From assembly GCA_016191115.1 (NCBI GenBank), contig JACPPG010000027.1, forward strand, positions 1 through 64,000: 64,000 nt of DNA, written 5' to 3'. Under the pieces are notes generated by a model, which saw only the letters and a program-made list of their open reading frames with translations, had not been told where the DNA came from and did not search any database. Each line of letters begins with the position of its first letter. Within the stretch, counting starts at the first letter, position 1. This DNA comes from Planctomycetia bacterium. GTDB taxonomy: Bacteria > Planctomycetota > Planctomycetia > Pirellulales > JACPPG01. This document shows positions 8,172 to 17,075 of the stretch, in pieces. The translations under genes were made by a program, and so were the position numbers.

Positions 8172-9557
8172 CTACATCGGCGTCTTCGACGCCACGGGCA
8201 CCTGGTCCAAATACGCCAGGCTGAAATCCGCGCCGTGGCGCTGGCCGGCCAAGGCAAGCGCCTCGTCGAGCGACTTGGTCGGCGTGAAGCCCACATGTCG
8301 CACCACGTCGGGATTCTTGGCGCCCGCCACGTACACCTGGCCGATTTGCGCCAGCCGCTTCAGCGGGTAGCAGGCCAGGATCGCGTGTACCGGGTGGAAC
8401 GCGTACTCGTGCCGGTACTTCTCCACCAGCGGCTGGTCGTGAGCGTACTGGTCGGCGTACTCGCGCTCGATCGCGTATGGGTCGCGCGTCCGCCCCAGCA
8501 CGCGCTCCCACACCACCGGGTACGACGCGTGGTGAACGCGGTCCCAGGCGTCAGGGCAGGGCGTGGCCATAATCACGGAGCAGCCCTGCTGCCCGAGCGC
8601 CGCCACCGTGCCGCCGAGGTAGCCCAGGCCCGAGGAGATGAGCGTCAGGATCGGGTTCATCGACGAGAAGATCGCGTAAGGACTCCAATTCGGCACGCCG
8701 TACAGGACCACGTCAAACCGCTCGCGGCTCAGGTCGCGGCGGTCCGGGTAGAGCTGCCGCAATACCGCGAGCGCCGCCTTGCGCGTCTCGTCCACCGTGC
8801 CGGCGAAAATCCTGGCCACCTCGAACGGATTGGCCAACAGCGTGTCGACCTTGAATATCTTGCCGGGGATTTTCGCTTCCACGAGCGCCCCCATCTCGTC
8901 GAGCATCTGGTGCATGCGATTGTTCGAGATCGACATCGACATGCCGTCGGGCGTGTGGTGGTGGCGGATCGAGCGATAGGTGGAAAGACCGACGCACACC
9001 GACTTCCACCCACCGGCAAAGCCGCGGTTGTGCCCGGCGTTGACGTACACCGTAAGATCGCTTTCGGCGACGTAGCGGCTGATTTCGACGTCGTATCCGC
9101 CCGCCGTGCGGCCGAGATAGACCAGGTTATCGGCGTCCTCGGCATCGTGCGAGAAGAGCCGCGGGCCGAACTCGCGCACGAGCGCCTGGCCCACAAAGGG
9201 CGCCAGCTCCTCGTGCCGGTACTTGCGGTGTAGGGCGTTGGCGCAGATGAGCGTCACGTCGCCGCGGTTCACGCCGGCGGCTTCCAGCCGGCGGAGCAAT
9301 TCCTCGATCACGACCTGCCGAACCGGGCCGAACGACATGACCGTCGGATCGTCGAAGGCGATCGTCACCCGCGCCCCGGGACGCACTAGCCGTTCGACGG
9401 GCGGGCAACCCAGTGGGGCATCGAGCGCCGCGCGAACGGCCGCCGACAGATCGTCGACCGCCGGCAGCTTCGCTTGCTGGCCGCCGGAGATGACTTGCGT
9501 CCGCTCGGGCAGGTCGACCGCGAGCAGATCGTCGCCATAGGGGATATCGACACGCAT
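8172..9557 (-). CDS. LarA-family nickel-pincer enzyme (DUF2088)
   Basis: A 461-residue protein of the LarA/DUF2088 family, whose founding member racemises lactate with a nickel-pincer nucleotide. The cofactor residues of Lactobacillus LarA (His108, His174, Lys184, His200, from memory) have counterparts here at H110 (ALHRKYRHEE), H176 and K185 (AGHNRGFAGGWKSV) and H199-201 (RHHHTP). Other family members act on different 2-hydroxy acids, so the substrate is open. The start is the second in-frame ATG, because GGGAGGGA lies just upstream of it. LarE, which makes the cofactor, is encoded near 60 kb; LarB and LarC are not in the window. Confidence 0.88.
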   Translation of the reverse strand: MRVDIPYGDDLLAVDLPERTQVISGGQQAKLPAVDDLSAAVRAALDAPLGCPPVERLVRPGARVTIAFDDPTVMSFGPVRQVVIEELLRRLEAAGVNRGDVTLICANALHRKYRHEELAPFVGQALVREFGPRLFSHDAEDADNLVYLGRTAGGYDVEISRYVAESDLTVYVNAGHNRGFAGGWKSVCVGLSTYRSIRHHHTPDGMSMSISNNRMHQMLDEMGALVEAKIPGKIFKVDTLLANPFEVARIFAGTVDETRKAALAVLRQLYPDRRDLSRERFDVVLYGVPNWSPYAIFSSMNPILTLISSGLGYLGGTVAALGQQGCSVIMATPCPDAWDRVHHASYPVVWERVLGRTRDPYAIEREYADQYAHDQPLVEKYRHEYAFHPVHAILACYPLKRLAQIGQVYVAGAKNPDVVRHVGFTPTKSLDEALALAGQRHGADFSLAYLDQVPVASKTPM

Positions 9558-9642
9558 CGGTTGTCCCTCCCGCGCCAATGGCCGGCTGCGTCGCCGCAGC
9601 TTAGGTCAGGCTACAGCACAACGCGAGAGAGTCAACGGTCGA

Positions 9643-9706
9643 GTGCCACTGGCTATGCCAGTGCAAATCAAAGGTGTGCAAGGCACTGGCGCAGCCAGTG
9701 GCGCAC
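9643..9706. repeat. CACTGGC hairpin family, copy 1
   Basis: Arms GTGCCACTGGCTATGCCAGT (from 9643) and GCACTGGCGCAGCCAGTGGC (from 9683). Each arm is itself a small palindrome and the two also pair with each other. A second copy is at 62562-62624. It fills the gap between two minus-strand genes. Confidence 0.8.
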
Positions 9707-9730
9707 AAAGGCGAATCGATCCTGGCGAGA

Positions 9731-11011
9731 CTACTGCCCCGCCACGGGGGCCTGGACCTCGTCCGAATCCTCGACGTCCAGGGCCGTGTACATCGCGCCG
9801 GAGAATCTGATGGGGCGGACGTCGAGGTGGATGTTGTGGGCCGTGAAGCCCTCCTCGCCGTACCATCCGGCCGTGTCAGCCGCCGGATAGAAGCGGAACT
9901 CGAAGCCGGGGGTGGGCCCGCTCCGCGCCGCGGCGCCGTCGAAGGCCAGTCCGATCGCTTCCACCTTGCGCCGCGACAGGAGCCCCTGCAACACGTTCTT
10001 CATCGTGGTGTTGCCCAGGATGTCATAGTTGACGATCATGCGCGCCGGTTCGGAATCCAGCTCGGATCCTTTCGGTAAGGGGATGGAGCCATTCTGTTTG
10101 TCGTTGGCCGGCGTCACGGTCATGTTCCGCAGATCGAACGTGTCTCCGTGGCCGAGGTACGTCAGCCGCACGTTCTTGAGATTGAACCCGCGCACGGCCG
10201 GGTCGTGACTGGCGGTGGACAAGTCGATGACCACGGCCCCGCGGTCGCCGACAACCTTCACTTCACAATCGTTGCGGACCACGGCGGCTGTGTTCTCGTC
10301 GACGCCGATGCAGAACTTGAGATCTTGCGCATGCATGGCCACGAGTGCCCGGGCGAAACGGCCGCGCGTCAGGCAATGCTGCTCGATGAACCAGGAGTGG
10401 TCGAGGAAGCCCAGCCCCTCGTCGATCTCCTTGCCGAGCTTGACGCCCTCTTGGAGCGTGGTCAGCACGGTACCGGGGTCACTGAACATGACCCGGCTGA
10501 GGACGGCGGCCCCGGCGCTCGTGCCGGCGATCACGCCCCCCTTGCGATAGACGTCCCACACGGCGTCCAGCAGCGGCGTGTTCTCGCCATCGGGCGTCTT
10601 GAGCGCTTTGATGATTCGCTTCTGATCGCCGCCGGTAAAGAAAATACCGCCCGATGAACGGACCTTATCGATCGTCTCCTGGTCGACGACGACCTGGCGG
10701 AAGTCCCTATCGAAATTCAATAGGGCAAGCGGCACCATGAAGGGGTCGGCGCCGGCCTTATCGAGCGCAGCCATTGCCCGCCTGGCGCTCTCGACCGGTG
10801 TGCCGCTGGCCGTGGGGAAGACCGCGATCTTGGCCTCATCGCCGCCGGCCAGCTCGACGATCTCGTCCCAGATCTCGCTTTCGTTGGAGCGCGGGGCAAG
10901 CCCGCCACCGATGATCACCAACGTCCCACGCGTCTCGTCCCCCCGGACCGCGGTAGCAATGCAGATCAAACAAGTGCCCAACACGGCCACTCTCGATCTC
11001 GGCATCATCAT
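9731..11011 (-). CDS. secreted cyanophycinase-like peptidase (family S51)
   Basis: A 426-residue protein with an N-terminal signal-like hydrophobic stretch (residues 6-23). The S51 nucleophile elbow is GTSAGAAVLS, with Ser about residue 165, preceded by FFTGGDQKRI, the GGDQ-type motif. Cyanophycinases cleave the beta-Asp-Arg links of cyanophycin; secreted planctomycete homologues may act on other peptides. The C-terminal third (after about 290) is an extra domain of unknown role beyond the usual ~270-residue catalytic unit. The start is the first of three consecutive ATGs, with AGGAG upstream, rather than an in-frame codon 27 bases earlier. Confidence 0.87.
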   Translation of the reverse strand: MMMPRSRVAVLGTCLICIATAVRGDETRGTLVIIGGGLAPRSNESEIWDEIVELAGGDEAKIAVFPTASGTPVESARRAMAALDKAGADPFMVPLALLNFDRDFRQVVVDQETIDKVRSSGGIFFTGGDQKRIIKALKTPDGENTPLLDAVWDVYRKGGVIAGTSAGAAVLSRVMFSDPGTVLTTLQEGVKLGKEIDEGLGFLDHSWFIEQHCLTRGRFARALVAMHAQDLKFCIGVDENTAAVVRNDCEVKVVGDRGAVVIDLSTASHDPAVRGFNLKNVRLTYLGHGDTFDLRNMTVTPANDKQNGSIPLPKGSELDSEPARMIVNYDILGNTTMKNVLQGLLSRRKVEAIGLAFDGAAARSGPTPGFEFRFYPAADTAGWYGEEGFTAHNIHLDVRPIRFSGAMYTALDVEDSDEVQAPVAGQ

Positions 11012-11344
11012 TCTCTTTGCTCCTGTGGACCTCGACACTGGCCACCCGGCACGCCCTCACCGCGCGGGCTTGACCCCACGCGGACTCCGGGCAGGAAATT
11101 ACTAGGATTCGGTGCTCTGCATCAAGATCAATCATCCTCCGCCGCGCCGGCGCGCATTACGGCCGGGCAAGTCGCGGGGGTGCCCAAACGGCGAGATCGC
11201 CGTGCTTTAGAGCAGTTTCCGCGCCAAGGCTCAATTCCGCGGAATTCTGCGGCCCGATTTTCTGACATCGTCGCCTCCGCTCCTCCCGAGCTCTGGTCTA
11301 CCCCGCACGGTCCGTCCCTGACCGCGCCAACTGCCCACCATATT
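11012..11344. other. intergenic gap, nothing recognised
   Basis: About 330 bases between two minus-strand genes. It presumably holds the promoter of the S51 peptidase gene. I see no repeat arm, hairpin or short gene I can support. Confidence 0.5.
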
Positions 11345-13867
11345 CTACTCATATTGTAACGCCTGGACGATTGCGAGTCGCGAAGCGCGCCTGGCCGGGA
11401 ACCAGGCGGCGGCCAGGGCCGTCGCCAGGCAGGCCCCGCAGCAGGCCGCCACGAACCACGCATCCGCGCGAAAATCGACGATCTGCCCGGCCAGAACACG
11501 GGTCGACAGGTTCATCAGGTACGCCAGCACCAGCCCCATGGCCGTTCCAGGCAGGAGGCTGCTCAGGCCCAGGCCCAGAGCCTGGAACAGGACCAGCCAG
11601 CGAATCTGGCGGCGTTGCATGGCCACGCTGCGCAACACGGCGATTTCCCGCGTCTGCTCGATGACGTTCATCGTCAGGGTATTGACGATCCCCAGCGAGG
11701 CCACGACGAACACCAGCGCCATAAGCAGCCAGAGGAAGCCTACTACGCCCCCCATCATTTGGTGGATTCTTTCACGAAATTCAGCATTGGATTGCAACAG
11801 CAGCCCGCGCTCCTGGCAGTATGCCGCCAGGGTTTTGCCCAGTGACGTGGCGGCGCCGGGGCGTGCGGAGACCATGAACACATCGACGCCGTCGATGGCG
11901 AAAAGCTCCTTGGCGACTCCCCGTTCGAGGTACACAGCGACGCCGCCGGCCACGTACTCGGTCACCTTGCCGGCGACGCGAACCGTCCGTTCCCCTTTCC
12001 GCGTGCGCAATGTCAGCGAGTCGCCCGCCGCCAGATTCATGCGCTGGGCCAGCGCGGTGCCGATCACGGCTTCGCCAGCCCAAAGGCCGCGGATAACCGC
12101 CTCGCGATCCGCTTCGGCCACGTCGAGCGCGCCGGTCGCCTGTCGGTCGAACGACCGGGCGAGCACGATGACCGGTTGCCCCGCTGCCGTGGCCTGCACG
12201 AAATTCAAGTCGTGAACCTGCTCGACGCCGTCGATCGCCGCGAGCTCGTCGTGCATGCTCTCCGGCAGTAGCGCGCCGATCGAGAAACCCAAGTCGGGCA
12301 AGGTGGAGCGAACCAGGTAGTCGGCCGTGATCGTCCGCAGCGACCACTCCTCGACGTCGCCTATGTTGTTGCGGATGGTCTGGCCCATGGCGATCGTGAC
12401 GACCAAGGCCACGCAGAGCACCGCCGCGGTAAACGAAGTCCGCGTCGCGTTCCGATCGAGTTGCCGCACGGCCAGCCGACCCTCGACGCCCCACAGCGGC
12501 CGCAATAGCAAAGCGACCGCGCGCGAGGCATACGGATATATGGCCGGCGACAAAAGCACGCCGCTCACCAGGAACATGCCCATCAACGGTGCGGGGATGA
12601 TCTTCACCAGGGCACCGGGCAGCCAATTGGCCAGTAGCGCCACGATCAACGCGCCGGAGATCGCCAACAGCACTACGCCCACCGCAAACGGCCGGCGGCG
12701 AAAACCGTCCCCGGCCTGCTCCTTCCACCCCATCAGGTCCGCCAGGGGTGGGCGCTTGGCAGCCCGCAGCGCCGGGGCGAGCGTGGCGGCCACGGCCATC
12801 CCTGGCCCGAAAACCGCGGCCAGCAGGAACGGCGCCAGCGAGAGCTCCATCCCCCGCAAACGAACGCCCAGCAGCTTTTGCATGCCGTGTGTCAAAAGCA
12901 TGCTGGTCAATAACCCGACGGCGATCCCCACCGCCATCCCCACGATGCCCAGCAAAAGTGCCTCACGTAGGAGCAGGCGTGTGACCTGGCGGCGCGTAAC
13001 GCCGATCGCGCGGAGGATGGCAAGCTGCTTGCGGCGCTCGCCCAGGCTCATCAAGAAAGAATTGAGGATCACGAACGCGCCGGCCACGATCGAGACAGCG
13101 CTTAACGTCGACAGGCCCTGTTCGGTCGCCATCAGGCTGTTCTGCGCGAACTGTCCGCGCGTGGCTGGCGCTCGGACGGTCAATCCCGCCGGCAAGCGCT
13201 CGGCCAATCGGCGCTCAATGTCGCCGGTCGCGGCCCCTTCGTTGCACGCAAGCTGGATGGCGGTCACCTGGCCGGGCATGCCGAACAAGCGCTGCGCCGC
13301 CGCGAGCGTGACAAAGACGATCCCGCCGCCGTTGAATCCGGCCGCGCCGGTCGGCTCGAGCAGGCCCGCCACGCGAAACTCCCGCGCTCCGGCGGCCGAC
13401 AGCAACCGCACCTTGGCATCCGTGCCAATCTTCAGGCTGCGGGCAAAGTTCTCCACCAGCATGATCTCGTCGTCGGCCGCCAGCGCATGTCCGGCGACGA
13501 TGCGCCCGCTCGGCGCCGCGGTTTCCCCGTCCGGCCCCGTGCCCAGCACCATCACGCCGCTGGGCCCCGTGGCCGTCAGCAGCGCCGCGACGGTCTGGAT
13601 GACGGGAACCGCGCGTTTGACGCCGGGCACGGCGGCCAGGTCGCCGGCGGCGCTCGCCGCGAAGCCGCCGCTCCCCTCGGCCACGATTTCGAGCGCCGCC
13701 CAACCCGTCAGGTCGTGGAACATCGCCCGATAGGCGTCGCGCGTAGTGTTGATCACGAGCGCGATCGCGAACACGCCGGCCACGCCGATCACGATCCCGC
13801 CCAAGGTCAACAGAGTCCGACCGGGGCGCCGCACCAGCTCGCTGTACGTGTAATGGCCGAGGATCAC
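11345..13867 (-). CDS. ABC transporter permease, FtsX/MacB-like, two permease halves
   Basis: An 840-residue inner-membrane protein with two FtsX-like units. The first has a helix near residues 17-40, a periplasmic domain, then three helices (about 255-370). The second starts near residue 465 with a helix, a second periplasmic domain, and three helices at the C-terminus, with INTLTMNVIEQTREIAVLRS in the typical cytoplasmic loop. Such permeases export lipoproteins, peptides or drugs by mechanical coupling; the substrate is unknown. The GTG start overlaps the stop of the ATPase gene by four bases (GTGA), so the two are translationally coupled. Confidence 0.9.
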   Translation of the reverse strand: MILGHYTYSELVRRPGRTLLTLGGIVIGVAGVFAIALVINTTRDAYRAMFHDLTGWAALEIVAEGSGGFAASAAGDLAAVPGVKRAVPVIQTVAALLTATGPSGVMVLGTGPDGETAAPSGRIVAGHALAADDEIMLVENFARSLKIGTDAKVRLLSAAGAREFRVAGLLEPTGAAGFNGGGIVFVTLAAAQRLFGMPGQVTAIQLACNEGAATGDIERRLAERLPAGLTVRAPATRGQFAQNSLMATEQGLSTLSAVSIVAGAFVILNSFLMSLGERRKQLAILRAIGVTRRQVTRLLLREALLLGIVGMAVGIAVGLLTSMLLTHGMQKLLGVRLRGMELSLAPFLLAAVFGPGMAVAATLAPALRAAKRPPLADLMGWKEQAGDGFRRRPFAVGVVLLAISGALIVALLANWLPGALVKIIPAPLMGMFLVSGVLLSPAIYPYASRAVALLLRPLWGVEGRLAVRQLDRNATRTSFTAAVLCVALVVTIAMGQTIRNNIGDVEEWSLRTITADYLVRSTLPDLGFSIGALLPESMHDELAAIDGVEQVHDLNFVQATAAGQPVIVLARSFDRQATGALDVAEADREAVIRGLWAGEAVIGTALAQRMNLAAGDSLTLRTRKGERTVRVAGKVTEYVAGGVAVYLERGVAKELFAIDGVDVFMVSARPGAATSLGKTLAAYCQERGLLLQSNAEFRERIHQMMGGVVGFLWLLMALVFVVASLGIVNTLTMNVIEQTREIAVLRSVAMQRRQIRWLVLFQALGLGLSSLLPGTAMGLVLAYLMNLSTRVLAGQIVDFRADAWFVAACCGACLATALAAAWFPARRASRLAIVQALQYE

Positions 13868-14604
13868 AACGCTTCGCTCCGTCCGACGATTGGGAGCGGT
13901 GAGCCGCCGGCGAGCAACCGGTCGTCGACCACCTGGCCGTCGCGCAGCGTGACGATGCGATCGGCCATGGCGGCGTGGGCCGGATTGTGGGTGACCATCA
14001 GGATCGTCTGCCCTTCGGCCACAAGGTGTCGCAGGAGCTGTATTACGGCTTCGCCGTTGTGCGTGTCGAGATTGCCGGTGGGCTCGTCGGCCAACAGCAG
14101 CACCGGCTCGATCACCAAAGCCCGGGCGATGGCCACGCGCTGTTGCTCGCCGCCGGACATCTCGCGCGGCAGGTGCTTGCCGCGCCGCGCCAGGCCGACC
14201 CGGGCCAGGGCTTCCGCGGCACGGCGCGTCGCTTCGGCATCGGGGATGCCGTCGACCACCAGTGGGAGGCTGACGTTTTCCTCGGCGGTCAGGGCATCGA
14301 GCAGGTTGAAGGCCTGAAACACGAGCCCCATCCGCCGCCGCCGCAACAGCGTTACGTCATCGTCGTCGAGCGCGAGAATGTCCTGTCCGGCGACGTGAAT
14401 CGTTCCCCCGTCGGGCCGATCGAGCCCTGCCACCAGGTGCAAGAGCGTGCTCTTGCCGGAGCCCGATGCGCCCATGACGGCCACGAACCGCGCAGGCGCG
14501 ATATCGAGATCGACGCCAGCCAGAGCCTCGACCCGCGTGTGACCGGCGCCGAAGACCTTGCGCAGGCCGCGAATCTCGACGGCGGGTGGCGTGTCGGCAG
14601 CCAA
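13864..14604 (-). CDS. ABC transporter ATP-binding protein, LolD/MacB type
   Basis: A 246-residue ATPase with Walker A GASGSGKST, signature LPREMSGGEQQRVAIARAL, Walker B VLLLADEPTGNLD and a switch histidine in VTHNPAHA. It powers the FtsX-like permease encoded directly downstream. The start is TTG, chosen because AGAGGGA lies seven bases upstream; no ATG fits the N-terminal beta strand. No periplasmic adaptor (MacA-like) gene is next to it. Confidence 0.93.
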   Translation of the reverse strand: MAADTPPAVEIRGLRKVFGAGHTRVEALAGVDLDIAPARFVAVMGASGSGKSTLLHLVAGLDRPDGGTIHVAGQDILALDDDDVTLLRRRRMGLVFQAFNLLDALTAEENVSLPLVVDGIPDAEATRRAAEALARVGLARRGKHLPREMSGGEQQRVAIARALVIEPVLLLADEPTGNLDTHNGEAVIQLLRHLVAEGQTILMVTHNPAHAAMADRIVTLRDGQVVDDRLLAGGSPLPIVGRSEAL

Positions 14605-14796
14605 GACTTGATCCCTCTGTTTTGAGCCGATAGAGCCGCGAGCGAAGTCTAGCTCGGTCGCCGCGAGTCATACAAGCCGGCCGCGATGACGATTCATCTT
14701 TCGGCCCGAAATTGGCGCTTATCGCCGACGCCCTCCGGAACTATAACGAAGCGCTCCCCGCGCCGCTTGCTCAAAACTACGCACCGGACAACGCCC

Positions 14797-15174
14797 ATGG
14801 CCATCGTGAAGACCGTGCTCAAATTTGTGCTTGGCCTGTTCTTCGTGGGCGCGGGCGAGATGCACTTCCTGCGGCCCGAATTCTATCTCAAGATCATGCC
14901 GCCCTATCTGCCGTGGCACTGGGAGCTGGTGTTCGTCAGCGGCGTATTCGAGGTTGCGCTGGGCGTGCTGTTGTTGATCCCGCTCACCACGCGGCTGGCC
15001 GCCTGGGGATTGATCGCGCTACTGATTGCCATCTTCCCGGCCAACATCTACGTCTACCAGAATCAAGAGTTGATCCCTGATTTCGGCCCGACCATGCACC
15101 TCGTGCGCCTTCCCCTGCAAGGCGTGCTGATCCTGTGGGCCTGGTGGTACACGCGCCCTGACCGGCGCGTGTAG
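14797..15174 (+). CDS. DoxX-like four-helix membrane protein
   Basis: A 125-residue inner-membrane protein with four hydrophobic segments, matching the DoxX-like fold. FLRPEFYLKIMPPYLP between the first two helices is typical of the DoxX-like subfamily. The role is not established for this type. The start is the ATG of MAIVKTVLKF; the frame is open for 37 more codons upstream without hydrophobic or conserved sequence. The TAG stop is part of the left arm of the GTAGGGTGC repeat. Confidence 0.82.
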   Translation: MAIVKTVLKFVLGLFFVGAGEMHFLRPEFYLKIMPPYLPWHWELVFVSGVFEVALGVLLLIPLTTRLAAWGLIALLIAIFPANIYVYQNQELIPDFGPTMHLVRLPLQGVLILWAWWYTRPDRRV

Positions 15175-15369
15175 GGTGCTCCGCGAGCACCGGGCGGCGG
15201 CACCATTGCCTTGCGCGTGTGCCACGGCTTGACCGAACAGGGCAAGCCGTGCCGCAGCGCGGAAGAGCCGCCATTCCGTTCGACGTCCGTCACCGCTTCA
15301 CACCGCTTCTACGAAGCAGTGGCACACGTGGAATGCGATGGAGCGTGCGGTGCACGCAGTGCACCCTAC
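15171..15369. repeat. GTAGGGTGC hairpin family, copy 2
   Basis: Left arm GTAGGGTGCTCCGCGAGCAC (from 15171) and right arm GGTGCACGCAGTGCACCCTA (from 15349) pair across a 157-base interior. The interior contains CCACGGCTTG and CAAGCCGTG, similar to the CCACGGCTTC hairpins at 23187. It occupies the whole gap between two convergent genes. Confidence 0.8.
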
Positions 15370-15378
15370 GCTGAGCGA

Positions 15379-16725
15379 TCATCGCGTGCGCAGGTCGGCC
15401 ACCGCCGTGGCGAAACCCTCGATGCGATTCTCGGCCAGCCGCACGTCGGCCGTTTGTGGGCCGATGCGGACGCCGATCCGCGACATCGGCTCGCGCGTCT
15501 CGCGAATGTCGTTTCGTTGGATGGCGATCGACTCGGTCTCTCCCTGCACGTCCACGGCGACGCCGTCGGCCGGGCCGCTATCGACAATCTCGTTCTTCTC
15601 GATCCGGTTGCGGTGGGGGGCGAAATCCTTGCCGCGCTCCGGCCGGAACAGCACGCCCGCCTTGCCGCTGCGCAGAATCTGGTTGTCGCGGACCACGTTG
15701 TTGGTGTCGCGATGGCCGATCGACACGCCGAAACTGCGGTTGTCCGCCAGTTGATTCTTCTCGGCCAGGCCCCGCTTGACGCCCCAGCAGAAAAAGATGC
15801 CGATATCGTTCCGCTCCAGGCGGTTGCCGCGCATAACGGGCCGCTGCGAGCCGGAGCCCGGGTGCAACCCCAAGCCCGCGTGATCGTGGCTGTGGCAGTC
15901 TTCTACAACCACGTCGTGGCAAATCTGCCAGCTCAATCCGTCGCCATTGTAGTTGCGGGCGGTGACGCTGCGCAGCGTGATGCGGTTGCAATCCTGCAAA
16001 AAGACGCAGCCGGCGTAGTTGCCGTCGAGGTTGTCGTTGTTGGCGCGATTGCCGTCGAGCGTGATGTTCTCGATCGTGACGTCGGCGATGTTCTCGCCGC
16101 TGAAAATGGGGAACAGTGTGGCGGCCGTGGCCTCGCCCGACAGCCAAAAATTCTCGCGCAGCGCCCGGTCGAGCTTGAAGCGGCGACCCCTGGCAGCGAT
16201 GAGCGTCCGTTTGCAGACGCTTGCGCCGCCGTTGTGCGGATTGCGGGCACGCAGACAAACACCGTCTCCGACTCGGAAGTCGGCCGCTTCCGCGAGTGTG
16301 ATCTCCTGATCGAACCAATCGGAATCGGCCGCCAGCTTCGTCGAGACGGACGGCTCCTTGACGAGCACCGAATCGCCGCCGCTCCCCAGGATGCGGACTC
16401 GCGACGGCAGGTACACGGCGTTGCGCAGGCGAAACGTGCCTGGCAGCACGCGGACGGTGCCGCCGCCGAGCCGCGCGACGTAGTCAACCGCGGCCTGCAG
16501 CACCTTTTCATTCGCGCCCACAAGGTCGGCCTTGTCCTGGCCGACCGTGATGGTGAGCCGTTCGCTCCAGTCCGGCTCGACCGGATCGCCGGACGTCGCC
16601 CGGCGATCGGGGTCGGGACTGTCGTCGCCGTGCGCCAGTCGCGCGAGGGCCGGCGCAACAGCAAGGGCCGAGGCGCTACGAAGGAATCGACGACGATTGA
16701 ATGGCGAGTGGGTTGATGCTGTCAT
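15379..16725 (-). CDS. Tat-exported right-handed beta-helix protein
   Basis: A 448-residue protein whose N-terminus (NRRRFLRSASALAVAPALA) is a twin-arginine signal. From about residue 110 it shows NosD/pectate-lyase-like repeats rich in N, G and V, such as IENITLDGNRANNDNLDG and RNDIGIFFCWGVKRG, typical of right-handed parallel beta-helix proteins that bind or cut polysaccharides. No catalytic residue set can be assigned. GGAGGAG lies six bases before the ATG start. Confidence 0.88.
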   Translation of the reverse strand: MTASTHSPFNRRRFLRSASALAVAPALARLAHGDDSPDPDRRATSGDPVEPDWSERLTITVGQDKADLVGANEKVLQAAVDYVARLGGGTVRVLPGTFRLRNAVYLPSRVRILGSGGDSVLVKEPSVSTKLAADSDWFDQEITLAEAADFRVGDGVCLRARNPHNGGASVCKRTLIAARGRRFKLDRALRENFWLSGEATAATLFPIFSGENIADVTIENITLDGNRANNDNLDGNYAGCVFLQDCNRITLRSVTARNYNGDGLSWQICHDVVVEDCHSHDHAGLGLHPGSGSQRPVMRGNRLERNDIGIFFCWGVKRGLAEKNQLADNRSFGVSIGHRDTNNVVRDNQILRSGKAGVLFRPERGKDFAPHRNRIEKNEIVDSGPADGVAVDVQGETESIAIQRNDIRETREPMSRIGVRIGPQTADVRLAENRIEGFATAVADLRTR

Positions 16726-16827
16726 TATCTCCTCCGGCTAGCGCGCGGGGCCGCGACCTGATTATCGTGCCATTCTCTGCCCCACCTGTTGGTATTCATC
16801 TTCAAGCAGCCAAAGACGTGCGGCTTC

Positions 16828-16965
16828 TTAGTCTGACGCCGCATAGGCGACGATGTTTCCGTTTAGTGGGTCAAGGACGTTCACCGCATCCCCGTCAGCG
16901 GGCATGACGAGAAGTATGTAGGGAATTGCAAGTCCGTCCTCGACCCAAATTTCGTACCAGTTCAT
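16828..16965 (-). CDS. small 45-residue protein of unknown function
   Basis: The product begins MNWYEIWVEDGLAIPY and ends NGNIVAYAASD. It alternates hydrophobic and charged residues like a small beta-rich protein, and carries WYEIWV near the start. GGGGGG lies just before the ATG; a start 9 or 12 bases upstream is also open. It fills a gap between divergent genes. I believe similar short WYEIWV proteins occur in other planctomycetes, but I could not search. No function is proposed. Confidence 0.6.
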   Translation of the reverse strand: MNWYEIWVEDGLAIPYILLVMPADGDAVNVLDPLNGNIVAYAASD

Positions 16966-17075
16966 GCCCCCCATCATACCCGCCCGTCAACGTCGCCGCC
17001 GCCTGCCTGCCGGCAGCGGATTTTGGTGCGGCTCGGCGGGAGCCTCTCCCTCCCGGTTCGATTACAATCGTGCGC

